Assembly (NCBI GenBank): GCA_900541895.1
Contig: UWSI01000013.1
Coordinates: 1-44,686 of the forward strand
DNA from: an uncultured Actinomyces sp.
GTDB taxonomy: Bacteria; Actinomycetota; Actinomycetes; Actinomycetales; Actinomycetaceae
Reading direction: 5' to 3'
Length of the DNA: 44,686 nt
This document shows positions 15,797-23,886 of the stretch, piece by piece. Position 1 is the first letter of the stretch. Each line of letters starts with the position of its first letter. The position numbers and the translations under genes are program-made. The notes below the pieces were generated by a model. It ran no database searches and was not told the DNA's origin. It saw nothing but the letters and a program-made list of their open reading frames with translations.

Positions 15797-17745
15797 TGTT
15801 CTTCTCCTGCCTGCTCGGAAGAAGTGTTGTCCTCGGCCTCATGACTGCCCTGTTCGGCCAAACGTGCTGCACGCTTACGTTCTGCCAGAGAGAGCGGCTG
15901 GCCTTCAGCGTTGGTCTCGGGAGTGCTGCTAGCGGAACCAGCACCCGAAACCACCACGCGGCCTCGGCCGGCGTAGGTAACCGCCGAACGGGCACCGAGG
16001 TGCTCGGGATCAAGTCCGGAGAGCTTATGTCCCCCACCGAAGAACTCGGTACGGATGAGCAACTCCATCATCGGGTGTGTGAAGAGGAAGATCACGATCA
16101 GGTCGACAACTGTTGTCACGCCGAGGGTAAATGCGAAGCCCTGAACGCCACCAACAGCCAGGATGTAAAGAACCACTGCAGCAACGAGGTTGACCGCATC
16201 CGAAACCAAAATGGTTCGCTTGGCACGGTCCCAGCCTTCATCGACTGCTGCGCTCAGCGGACGACCATCGCGCACTTCATCTCGAATACGCTCGAAATAC
16301 ACGATGAAGGAGTCTGCTGTCACGCCGACTGAAACGATCAAACCGGCAATGCCGGCAAGCGACAGTCGGTATCCAACTGCCCACGACAAGACCGTGATTA
16401 CCAGGTAAGTCAAGCAGCCCGCGACGACAAGCGAACCAGCGGAGATGATTGCCAGCCCTCGGTACTGCCAAATCATGTAAAGGACAACAAGAACCAGACC
16501 AATCAAGCCTGCCCACAGGCCCTTCTCCAAGTGTTCGGAGCCAAGGGTTGCGGAAATCTGCTGCTCAGACTGGACCTCGAAGTTCAACGGGAGCGAACCA
16601 AAGCTCAGCTGGTTTGCAAGAGCGGCCGCACTCTTTGCAGTGAAGTGACCCGTAATCTGCGCGGTACCCGTGGGAATTTCCGCATTCATTGACGGCGCGG
16701 TAATCACTTGGCCGTCCAAAACAACGGCGAAGTGGTTCCGATCCGGCTTTCCGAAGTTGGTCCCGCTTTGGGTGTCATTGCGCAGGTCGTAAAGACGCTT
16801 TGAAGCCTCGGCAAACTGCTTGGTTCCCTCAGCGTTGAAGGTGAGATCAACGCCCCACTCACCAGTGGAGTGTCCCTGGGAGTTCATACCCATTCCGGCA
16901 GTGGCTTTGGAGAGCTCTGAACCTGAAACATCAACGGGACCCAGCAGATACTTAACCTGTCCGTTTGAATCACATGCAACATAGGGCTTATCAGCAGGCG
17001 CTTCAGTGCGGCCGCCGCGGCCGGTCGTGCAATCAAGAGTGTACAGATCGTAGATAGCTTGCTCGGTCGCCCACTTCAGGTCTGAGTTATTTTCAGGCTG
17101 TTCAGTGGGAGTATTCGAGAGCTGACCATCTTTATTCTGATCGGCCAGTTCTTTTGCACGCTCAGGACTTAGAGCGGAGCTAACAGTTGAGGGGCTTGCC
17201 GACACCGAGGGAGATGCAGATGCGCTAGGGTCGGCAGACTCGGACGCTGAAGGCGTTGAGCTTGCAGCGGCCTCAGGATTGTTCGCCTGCGCCTGGCCAC
17301 TTGAATCGGTCGCACTCGGGCTCGGGTTACTTTGCGACTGAGTAACCGCGGGAAGCATTGCTAGAACCGGGCGGAAATTCATCTGGGAGGACGAGCGGAT
17401 CAGGTTCAGCGTTTCCTGAGAGGGAGTACCTGGAATCGATACCGAGATATTCGAGGAGCCCAGGGAAGAGATCTCGGACTCAGACACACCTGAAGCATCA
17501 ATACGCTGACGAATGATGTTGATCGCCTGGGTAATGTCGTTCTCAGTAACCTCGCGATCCACCCCGCCAGAAGCAACCGGAGTCAGGATCAACTGCGTAC
17601 CACCCTGCAAGTCCAACGCAAGCGAGGGAATATATGAAGCACCTTTATTCGTCAGTTTTCCAACAACAAGAGATGCTGTACCAAGAACAAAAATAAAGAT
17701 CAGAGTAAATAGAGCACGCCAAGGATGGCGCTTTTGAGTTGTCAC
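15793..17745 (-). CDS. secD: Protein translocase subunit SecD
   Basis: A 650-residue partner of SecF in the Sec translocon. Segment 1 (about 10-30) is followed by the periplasmic P1 domain with LDLQGGTQLIL and DRE...AINIIRQRIDASGVSE, then five membrane segments at the C-terminus with the conserved AGIAGLIVSVGVTADSFIVYFERIRDE region. Residues 137-225 are a Ser/Ala/Pro-rich low-complexity insertion in the extracytoplasmic part, longer than in enterobacterial SecD but known in actinobacteria. The start is GTG at 17745, with AAAGGT about 8 bases ahead. It follows yajC by 28 bases and overlaps secF. Confidence 0.96.
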   Translation of the reverse strand: MTTQKRHPWRALFTLIFIFVLGTASLVVGKLTNKGASYIPSLALDLQGGTQLILTPVASGGVDREVTENDITQAINIIRQRIDASGVSESEISSLGSSNISVSIPGTPSQETLNLIRSSSQMNFRPVLAMLPAVTQSQSNPSPSATDSSGQAQANNPEAAASSTPSASESADPSASASPSVSASPSTVSSALSPERAKELADQNKDGQLSNTPTEQPENNSDLKWATEQAIYDLYTLDCTTGRGGRTEAPADKPYVACDSNGQVKYLLGPVDVSGSELSKATAGMGMNSQGHSTGEWGVDLTFNAEGTKQFAEASKRLYDLRNDTQSGTNFGKPDRNHFAVVLDGQVITAPSMNAEIPTGTAQITGHFTAKSAAALANQLSFGSLPLNFEVQSEQQISATLGSEHLEKGLWAGLIGLVLVVLYMIWQYRGLAIISAGSLVVAGCLTYLVITVLSWAVGYRLSLAGIAGLIVSVGVTADSFIVYFERIRDEVRDGRPLSAAVDEGWDRAKRTILVSDAVNLVAAVVLYILAVGGVQGFAFTLGVTTVVDLIVIFLFTHPMMELLIRTEFFGGGHKLSGLDPEHLGARSAVTYAGRGRVVVSGAGSASSTPETNAEGQPLSLAERKRAARLAEQGSHEAEDNTSSEQAGEEQ

Positions 17746-17773
17746 GATGGTCTACCTTTAGTTCCCTTCGGGA

Positions 17774-18148
17774 TCACTTCGTCTCGGTCGAGTCGTCCTG
17801 CGAATCTAAGCCGAGAACCGGCTCGTCTTCAGATTCTCCAGAAGCGTCGTCTTTCTCTGCATCAGTGCTCTGGAATGGAAGTTCCTCAGCCACGTCCAGA
17901 ATTGCTCGCTGATCCCAATAAGTTTCGTGACCACCGGGGGTCTCAAGAATGACGATCTCACCATCTTGATCAACGAAACGTCCCCAGAATCCAGAGCGCA
18001 AACGAACCCACGCACCGGGGACCATCATTTCCTTACGACGTTCTTCGGCCTTCTTTTCCTGTTCAGCCATACGCTTTCGAGCGCGACTATTAAAAATAAA
18101 AATGACGACAAGCATCAGGCCGATGAAAATCAGGAACTGTGTACTCAC
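17774..18148 (-). CDS. yajC: Preprotein translocase accessory subunit YajC
   Basis: A 124-residue single-pass protein. An N-terminal membrane segment (FLIFIGLMLVVIFIF, residues 5-19) is followed by a basic stretch, then the YajC core RRKEMMVPGAWVRLRSGFWG with the V(R)SG pattern and an acidic C-terminal tail. It associates with SecDF. The start is GTG at 18148, with a weak purine-rich site (AAGAAAGA). About 100 bases separate it from ruvB, so a promoter for yajC-secD-secF-apt-rel may lie at 18149-18248, though no clear -35/-10 pair is seen. Confidence 0.92.
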   Translation of the reverse strand: MSTQFLIFIGLMLVVIFIFNSRARKRMAEQEKKAEERRKEMMVPGAWVRLRSGFWGRFVDQDGEIVILETPGGHETYWDQRAILDVAEELPFQSTDAEKDDASGESEDEPVLGLDSQDDSTETK

Positions 18149-18248
18149 GATCTATCTTTCTTCTTGGGGCAGGAATGCATGAAAGCTATCCGCATACAGT
18201 GTAATAGGAAGCAGCGCATTTGGGTGACATCCCAACGTAAAAACGAGA

Positions 18249-19283
18249 TTACTCAAAGAGAGCAGATTCAGCCGGCGGCGTTAAACCAAGATGTTTCCAC
18301 GCTTTAGCGGTTGCCATCCGACCGCGTGTCGTCCTTAGAATAAAACCTTCACGAACCAAATAGGGCTCTGCAACAGTCTCGACGGTCTCTGCTTCCTCGC
18401 CAACAGTCACTGCAAGCGTAGTAAGACCAACCGGTCCTCCCGCAAAACGGCGACACATTGCGTCAAGAACAGCACGGTCCAGACGGTCAAGTCCAAAAGC
18501 ATCGACCTCGAAGAGCTCAAGAGCACCTCGCGCAGCATCAAGCGTGAGCTGACCATTGCCTCGGACTTGGGCGTAATCAACTACACGCCGCAGCAGCCTA
18601 TTGGCGATTCTAGGAGTACCCCTAGAACGAGAGGCGATTTCGTGGGCGGCTTTCGCATCAATGGGAGTAGAAAGAAGCTCTGCAGAACGCCGAACAACCA
18701 TTTCAAGGTCATCCGTCGAATAAAACTCGAGATGAGCGGTGAAACCAAAGCGATCACGAAGCGGTGCAGGAAGAAGGCCAGAACGAGTTGTCGCGCCAAC
18801 AACAGTGAAAGGCGGTAGGGTCAGCGGAATCGACGTCGCGCCCGGACCTTTACCAACCACGACGTCAACTCGGAAGTCTTCCATTGCAAGGTAAAGCATT
18901 TCCTCAGCGGTACGGGCAAGGCGATGAATCTCATCAATGAAGAGGACATCACCTTCCTGAAGCCCCGATAAAATTGCCGCTAAATCGCCAGCATGCTGAA
19001 TCGCTGGTCCTGAAGTGAGGCGCAGAGATGTCCCCATTTCAGCAGCGATGATCATTGCCAGTGTCGTCTTACCCAGTCCAGGCGGTCCCGCTAGCAGTAC
19101 ATGATCGGCGCTCGCCCCACGAGCCCGCGCAGCATCCAACACTAACTGAAGCTGATCACGGACGACCTTCTGGCCAACAAATTCGCTCAAACGCTTGGGA
19201 CGGAGCGCAGCCTCGGCCGCCCTCTCAAGTTCGCCCGCGTCTGGGGCAACGATATTGACGGAGGCCTCAAACTCATCGGCCAT
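18249..19283 (-). CDS. ruvB: Holliday junction branch migration helicase RuvB
   Basis: A 344-residue AAA+ motor that drives branch migration with RuvA. Visible motifs: RPKRLSEFVGQ near residue 30, Walker A GPPGLGKTT (about 65-73), Walker B LFIDEIHRL, sensor region TVVGATTRSGLL and the arginine-finger segment PLRDRFG. A winged-helix DNA-binding domain ends it (GFILRTTRGRMATAKAWKHL). Length is typical. Its start lies 11 bases inside the ruvA coding sequence. Confidence 0.97.
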   Translation of the reverse strand: MADEFEASVNIVAPDAGELERAAEAALRPKRLSEFVGQKVVRDQLQLVLDAARARGASADHVLLAGPPGLGKTTLAMIIAAEMGTSLRLTSGPAIQHAGDLAAILSGLQEGDVLFIDEIHRLARTAEEMLYLAMEDFRVDVVVGKGPGATSIPLTLPPFTVVGATTRSGLLPAPLRDRFGFTAHLEFYSTDDLEMVVRRSAELLSTPIDAKAAHEIASRSRGTPRIANRLLRRVVDYAQVRGNGQLTLDAARGALELFEVDAFGLDRLDRAVLDAMCRRFAGGPVGLTTLAVTVGEEAETVETVAEPYLVREGFILRTTRGRMATAKAWKHLGLTPPAESALFE

Positions 19284-19866
19284 TTGCGCCTCCCAGCTTA
19301 ATCAATGTTGCACGTAGGAGATCTGAGGCGTTGAGACCATTTCCGCCTAGCTCCGCCAGCGCAGCATCAGCCTTTGATTCGTTCCATCCCAAGCCAATCA
19401 ACGCTGCCTTCACTTCTGCTTCAACTGCTCCCGACATCGGTGCCGAGGCCTGAGGAAGTTCAGCCGGGAGTCCGAGCTTATCGCCCAGTTCCACCAGCAT
19501 GCGCGAGGCAACTTTCTTGCCAACCCCGGGAATCCTTGCCAGAGCTGCGGTATCTTGATCTGCCACGGCCCGCCGCAGATCATTCGGAGTGAAAACAGAA
19601 AGAGCCGCCAGACCAATCCTAGGGCCGATACCGCTGACTGACATCAGAATTTCGAATACTTCGCGCTCTTCTTCAGTCTTGAACCCATAGAGTGTTAAAG
19701 AATCTTCACGAACAATCAGATGGGTATAGAGCTCAACATCATCGTCTTTGTGGAGCTCACTGGCAAAAGGTGGAGTGACGAAAACCTGAAAGCCGATACC
19801 TCCGTGAACAACAACGACATCACCCACACCGATGCGCGCGATGCTGCCAAGAACTCGGGAAATCAT
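19273..19866 (-). CDS. ruvA: Holliday junction DNA helicase subunit RuvA
   Basis: A 197-residue junction-binding partner of RuvB. Domain I is an OB fold (MISRVLGSIARIGVGDVVVVHGGIGFQV), domain II carries helix-hairpin-helix motifs (LMSVSGIGPRIGLAAL and ARIPGVGKKVASRMLVEL), and domain III at the C-terminus (VKAALIGLGWNESKADAAL) contacts RuvB. ATG at 19866 has GAGGAG a few bases upstream. It lies 50 bases after ruvC and overlaps ruvB. Confidence 0.97.
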   Translation of the reverse strand: MISRVLGSIARIGVGDVVVVHGGIGFQVFVTPPFASELHKDDDVELYTHLIVREDSLTLYGFKTEEEREVFEILMSVSGIGPRIGLAALSVFTPNDLRRAVADQDTAALARIPGVGKKVASRMLVELGDKLGLPAELPQASAPMSGAVEAEVKAALIGLGWNESKADAALAELGGNGLNASDLLRATLIKLGGANGR

Positions 19867-19916
19867 GCTTTCTCCTCAACGATGCTCTTGATGGGACCGA
19901 ACATACGTACGATACC

Positions 19917-20546
19917 CTAGCTACGTCGACGACGGGGGTCGACCGCGCCGGTTCGGCGCTGCGCAGCTTGAGCCTCTGCCCACATTTGTTGTGCTGGAGT
20001 CAGGCGCCCCCTGGCCGAAAGCTTTCCCGACTGAGATACGGCAACTGTAGAGTCTCCCCTAGCTCCAAGCAGTCCAGTCCCTCGCCACGCATGGCAGATC
20101 GCGATAGCTAATGAGTCAGCGGCATCAGCGGGCTTCGGGGGTTTATCTAATCCCAGAATACGAGCAACCATGTGCTGTACCTGCGCCTTATCAGCATTTC
20201 CATTCCCCGTCACTGCGCTTTTTACTTCTGACGGGGTATGAATTGCCATGGGAAGTCCAGCCCGTCCCGCAGCAGCGAGTGCAACTCCCATAACCTGCAT
20301 AGTCGTCGAAACCGAACGAAGATTGTCCTGAGCGAAAACCTGTTCGATAGCAACAACCTCGGGTTCGTAAAGGGAGATCACATGATCAATTGCATCAGCG
20401 ATCTTGGCTAACCGAAAATGCTGGGCTAGTTCGGTTGAAGACCGGGCAACGCCAACAAAAGCCATCGAGGCACGCCGAGAGGGATCGACGTCAACAACGC
20501 CCAAGCCACAGCGTGTAATACCCGGGTCAATTCCCAAAACTCGCAT
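19917..20546 (-). CDS. ruvC: Holliday junction resolvase RuvC
   Basis: A 209-residue endonuclease that cuts Holliday junctions together with RuvAB. Acidic residues of the RNase H-like active site can be placed: Asp7 (MRVLGIDPGITRCG), Glu in VVAIEQVFAQDN, and the two Asp of PADAADSLAIAICH. The C-terminus extends about 30-40 residues beyond E. coli RuvC with an Arg-rich tail (RRTGAVDPRRRRS). It follows the pdxT stop by 2 bases and should be in the same transcript. Confidence 0.95.
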   Translation of the reverse strand: MRVLGIDPGITRCGLGVVDVDPSRRASMAFVGVARSSTELAQHFRLAKIADAIDHVISLYEPEVVAIEQVFAQDNLRSVSTTMQVMGVALAAAGRAGLPMAIHTPSEVKSAVTGNGNADKAQVQHMVARILGLDKPPKPADAADSLAIAICHAWRGTGLLGARGDSTVAVSQSGKLSARGRLTPAQQMWAEAQAAQRRTGAVDPRRRRS

Positions 20547-20548
20547 GA

Positions 20549-21145
20549 TTAAGATTCCCGCTGAACCATCCGTGTAAAGAGCTCGTGGAAGCGCCAGTCC
20601 GTGCCGATCTCCGGGTGGAAGGAAGTTGCGAGTGCTTGACCTCTGCGGACAGCAACAATAGGTCCATCGGGAGTATTTCCGGCGCGCGCGAGCACATCCA
20701 CAGACTCACCCACTGACTCAACCCAAGGCGCCCTAATAAAGACGGCGGGGAAAGGCTTGCCCTCAATTCCTTTGATATCAAGCTCTTCTTCGTAAGAGTC
20801 CACCTGACGACCAAAGGCATTCCGACGCACAACCATGTCGATGGCGCCAAATGAACGCTGGTCATCCCTGCCATCAAGAATCGTCGTCGCTAGCATAATC
20901 ATTCCCGCGCATGTCCCATAGACCGGCATTCCATTTGATATCTGTTCAGCTAGCTGATCAAAAATGCCGAATGAAAGCAGCAGATTGGACATTGTTGTCG
21001 ATTCGCCGCCAGGAATTACCAAACCGTCAACCGACGCGAGTTCCTCGCTACGTCGCACTAGGACAGCGCGGGCGCCGGATTCTTCCAGCGCCCGCACATG
21101 TTCGGCGACATCGCCCTGAAGGGCGAGAATGCCAATATTTACCAT
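20549..21145 (-). CDS. pdxT: Pyridoxal 5'-phosphate synthase glutaminase subunit PdxT
   Basis: A 198-residue class I glutamine amidotransferase that delivers ammonia to PdxS for vitamin B6 synthesis. The nucleophile Cys lies in YGTCAGMIML (about residue 80), preceded by the GGESTTMSNLL loop. The His and Glu of the triad lie in TSFHPEIGTD near the C-terminus. Its ATG at 21145 lies within the last codons of pdxS, giving a 7-base overlap and tight translational coupling, as expected for a two-subunit enzyme. Confidence 0.96.
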   Translation of the reverse strand: MVNIGILALQGDVAEHVRALEESGARAVLVRRSEELASVDGLVIPGGESTTMSNLLLSFGIFDQLAEQISNGMPVYGTCAGMIMLATTILDGRDDQRSFGAIDMVVRRNAFGRQVDSYEEELDIKGIEGKPFPAVFIRAPWVESVGESVDVLARAGNTPDGPIVAVRRGQALATSFHPEIGTDWRFHELFTRMVQRES

Positions 21146-22041
21146 CCGCGTTCAGCCAATCGATGGTCAACAGGAAGGTCGTCAACATTAATGCCAACCA
21201 TCGCTTCACCAAGCCCACGCGAAACTTCTGCAATGACCGAAGGATCATCATAGAAAGTCGTTGCCTTGACGATAGCGGCCGCACGCTTCGCAGGATCACC
21301 CGACTTGAAAATGCCGGAGCCGACAAAGACACCTTCGGCGCCAAGCTGCATCATCATGGCAGCGTCAGCGGGGGTTGCAATGCCGCCAGCCGTGAAGAGC
21401 ACGACGGGGAGGCGTCCCTCCCGAGCGACCTCAGCAACGAGCTCGTAGGGTGCCTGAAGTTCCTTGGCCGCAACGTAGAGCTCGTCCTCAGGCAAGGAGG
21501 TCAGGCGGCGAATCTCGTCACGGATCTTACGCATGTGCGTGGTCGCGTTGGAGACGTCACCGGTGCCGGCCTCGCCCTTAGAACGGATCATGGCCGCACC
21601 CTCGTTGATACGACGCAGCGCCTCACCGAGGTTGGTCGCACCACAGACGAATGGAACGGTGAAGTTCCACTTGTCGATGTGGTGACTGTAGTCGGCGGGG
21701 GTCAGTACCTCGGACTCGTCGATGTAGTCGACGCCAAGGGACTGCAGAACCTGTGCTTCAACAAAGTGACCGATGCGAGCCTTTGCCATAACCGGAATGG
21801 AGACAGCATTAATAATGCCGTCAATCAGATCAGGATCTGACATGCGAGCAACACCGCCCTGGGCGCGAATATCCGCCGGGACACGTTCGAGCGCCATAAC
21901 TGCAACGGCACCTGCATCTTCAGCGATCTTCGCTTGCTCAGGAGTGACGACATCCATGATGACACCACCCTTAAGCATCTGAGCCATTCCGCGCTTGACC
22001 TGCGGGGTGCCAACCTCGCGAGTTGCCGTCTGCTCAGTCAT
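21139..22041 (-). CDS. pdxS: Pyridoxal 5'-phosphate synthase lyase subunit PdxS
   Basis: A 300-residue TIM-barrel enzyme that builds PLP from ribose 5-phosphate, glyceraldehyde 3-phosphate and ammonia. Signatures include KGGVIMDVVTPEQAKIAEDAGA, ALERVPADIRAQGGVARMSDP, the catalytic Lys in IPVMAKARIGHFVEAQ, and the phosphate loop GEAGTGDV. ATG at 22041 is chosen over the adjacent GTG at 22044 because GGAG is then 6 bases upstream. The yebC stop is 3 bases before the start. The whole DXP-independent B6 pathway (PdxS plus PdxT) is therefore encoded here. Confidence 0.97.
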   Translation of the reverse strand: MTEQTATREVGTPQVKRGMAQMLKGGVIMDVVTPEQAKIAEDAGAVAVMALERVPADIRAQGGVARMSDPDLIDGIINAVSIPVMAKARIGHFVEAQVLQSLGVDYIDESEVLTPADYSHHIDKWNFTVPFVCGATNLGEALRRINEGAAMIRSKGEAGTGDVSNATTHMRKIRDEIRRLTSLPEDELYVAAKELQAPYELVAEVAREGRLPVVLFTAGGIATPADAAMMMQLGAEGVFVGSGIFKSGDPAKRAAAIVKATTFYDDPSVIAEVSRGLGEAMVGINVDDLPVDHRLAERGW

Positions 22042-22044
22042 CAC

Positions 22045-22806
22045 TCACTCCTCTTCTTCCAGCTGGGCCTGTACCTCATCGGAAAGAGACATATTGGTAT
22101 AGATGTTCTGCACATCGTCAGAATCTTCAAGTGCGTCAATGAGTTTATTGACCTTAAGCGCGCCTTCGAGATCGAGTTCAACTTCGGTGGAGGCGACGAA
22201 TTGAACTTCCGCCGAGTCGTAATCGATACCGGCTCCTTGCAACGCCTTGCGGACTGCAACGACATCGCTGGGCTCACACTCAATAACAAAGCCCTCACCG
22301 AGGTCTTCAACTTCTTCGGCGCCGGCATCAAGAACGGCTTCCATGATGCTGTCTTCATCCACACCGTCTGCAGCGGGCACCTCAATGACACCACGCCTTG
22401 AGAACAGGTAGGCAACCGACCCTGGATCTGCTAGCGAGCCGCCGTGACGGGTGAATCCCAGACGAACATCGGATGCCGCACGATTACGGTTGTCGGTCAA
22501 ACACTCGACTAAGAAGGCGACACCATTGGGGCCGTAGCCTTCGTACATAATGGTTTCATAATTTGCGCCACCGGCTTCTGCACCCGAACCACGCTTGACG
22601 GCGCGATCGATGTTGTCTGCCGGAACAGAGTTTTTCTTTGCCTTCTGAATAGCATCAAAGAGGGTGGGATTTCCGGCGGGGTCACCACCACCGGTACGAG
22701 CAGCAACTTCAATATTCTTAATCAGTCGTGCGAAGAGCTTACCGCGCTTGGCGTCAATCGCCGCCTTCTTGTGCTTGGTAGTCGCCCACTTAGAGTGTCC
22801 CGACAT
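22045..22806 (-). CDS. yebC: YebC/PmpR family protein (TACO1 family)
   Basis: A 253-residue protein of the widely conserved YebC family, with the hallmark start MSGHSKWATTKHKKAAIDAKR, then KNIEVAARTGGGDPAGNPTL and EGYGPNGVAFLVECLTDNRNRAA. Family members have been described as DNA-binding regulators and more recently as ribosome-associated factors that ease translation of proline-rich stretches; which applies here cannot be told. ATG at 22806 follows GGGAGAAG. It is the first gene of the yebC-pdxST-ruvCAB run, so a promoter should lie in 22807-22963, but I could not define one. Confidence 0.95.
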   Translation of the reverse strand: MSGHSKWATTKHKKAAIDAKRGKLFARLIKNIEVAARTGGGDPAGNPTLFDAIQKAKKNSVPADNIDRAVKRGSGAEAGGANYETIMYEGYGPNGVAFLVECLTDNRNRAASDVRLGFTRHGGSLADPGSVAYLFSRRGVIEVPAADGVDEDSIMEAVLDAGAEEVEDLGEGFVIECEPSDVVAVRKALQGAGIDYDSAEVQFVASTEVELDLEGALKVNKLIDALEDSDDVQNIYTNMSLSDEVQAQLEEEE

Positions 22807-22963
22807 TACTTCTCCCTTTTGGGCTGGATCAATACTGTGCCAGTTTACAGCTCATACCCTCACTTCCCCACCGGGCACGCATTTTATGGGACAATGCACC
22901 TCGCCAGCACGGTGGATGTTCGCCGAAAAATCGAGCATTGACTTGGTTCTTCTAGGAGGGAAC

Positions 22964-23206
22964 ATGTCTTTAGGACACGGTATCGAGCACTGCGTATGCT
23001 CTGCAAGAGAATGCGAAAATTCAGCGGTTTTCATCATCGAATGGTCGAATCCGAAGATTCATACCGGTCGGACTAAGAAGTGGCTTTCATGCGAAGCGCA
23101 CCGGCAATTCCTCATCGATTACCTCAAGTACCGAAACTTTCCCTATGAGGTGCGCACTTTCAATCCGCCGCAGACTGGAGGCAAGTCTCAGTCACCGCAA
23201 AGTTGA
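22964..23206 (+). CDS. Small Cys-rich protein, conserved actinobacterial type (often mislabelled acetone carboxylase)
   Basis: An 80-residue protein on the plus strand. ATG at 22964 is preceded by a near-perfect AGGAGG at 22954-22959, the strongest ribosome site in the neighbourhood. The sequence carries CVCSARECEN near residue 11 and WLSCEAHRQF near residue 43, a C-x4-C...C-x2-H arrangement that could bind zinc like a small treble-clef finger. It also has the WSNPKIHTGRTKKW segment. From memory, small actinobacterial proteins of this pattern (CSARGC..., WNNPKLHT..., WLACDEH) are often annotated as acetone carboxylase, a name without functional basis. It diverges from yebC and overlaps the histidine phosphatase gene tail-to-tail by 19 bases. 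Function unknown. Confidence 0.82.
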   Translation: MSLGHGIEHCVCSARECENSAVFIIEWSNPKIHTGRTKKWLSCEAHRQFLIDYLKYRNFPYEVRTFNPPQTGGKSQSPQS

Positions 23207-23859
23207 TCCCCATCCCAACTAAGCGCAGAAAGAGAAGCGAAAATCCCATCACTGCTGAGGGCGCGAATCTCTTCGATATCAACGTTAAACACCACGATTC
23301 CGGTATTTGACATAAAGCGAGTAAGCGGAATTCCCCGACGAATATCCTCACTGAGATACGCAGAAATCACGCGGATCAGACCTCCATGAGCAACAAGCGC
23401 TCCAGTCCCTTCATCCCCCGCAGCACGGTAAGCGCGTTCCATCACGGCTTGAATTTCGGGGATAACCCGCCCGAGAAACTCGTAACCATCCTCAGCACCG
23501 GGCATACGATGTGAAAAATCTCCGTGCATCCACGCTGCGCAGGCTTCCACATAAATCCTGATCGCGACGGGATCACATGACATCTCAAGATCACCGGCAC
23601 TCACTTCACGAATCTGTGCCGTCACTACTGGTTTTACTCCGAAAAGTTCACACAACGGTGCCGCTGTCTGTTGCGTGCGTTTCATCGCAGAGACACTGAG
23701 AGCATCCAATCGCCCTGCCACTTCACGTACAAAACGCTCTTTCAGGCTGTCGGCCTGTGAAAGCCCAAGTTCGGTCAGCGGCAAACCAGGGAGACGAGTA
23801 TCCAAAGAGGCCGTGATGTTTGCTGGAGTTTGTCCATGTCTAATTAATGCAAGTTTCAT
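23188..23859 (-). CDS. Histidine phosphatase family protein (phosphoglycerate mutase-like)
   Basis: A 223-residue member of histidine phosphatase branch 1. The catalytic phospho-His lies in LIRHGQTPAN (residues 5-14), supporting Arg residues follow, and the second His lies in GALVAHGGLIRVISAYL (about residue 155). It is probably a phosphatase rather than a glycolytic mutase, given the irregular length and neighbours, but the substrate is unknown. ATG at 23859 has GGGGAG 5 bases ahead. It lies 27 bases after glnE on the same strand and ends overlapping the small plus-strand gene. Confidence 0.88.
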   Translation of the reverse strand: MKLALIRHGQTPANITASLDTRLPGLPLTELGLSQADSLKERFVREVAGRLDALSVSAMKRTQQTAAPLCELFGVKPVVTAQIREVSAGDLEMSCDPVAIRIYVEACAAWMHGDFSHRMPGAEDGYEFLGRVIPEIQAVMERAYRAAGDEGTGALVAHGGLIRVISAYLSEDIRRGIPLTRFMSNTGIVVFNVDIEEIRALSSDGIFASLSALSWDGDQLCGD

Positions 23860-23886
23860 GCCGCTCCCCTGCTAATACGCCTAGTT

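Noticed and set aside
18220..18245. Small stem TTGGG/CCCAA near the ruvB stop as a terminator
   Set aside because: The T-run lies before rather than after the stem on the minus strand and the stem is only five pairs.
20911..21840. A 309-codon plus-strand frame antisense to pdxT and pdxS
   Set aside because: Both genes on the other strand are unmistakable and the frame crosses their boundary without any signal of its own.
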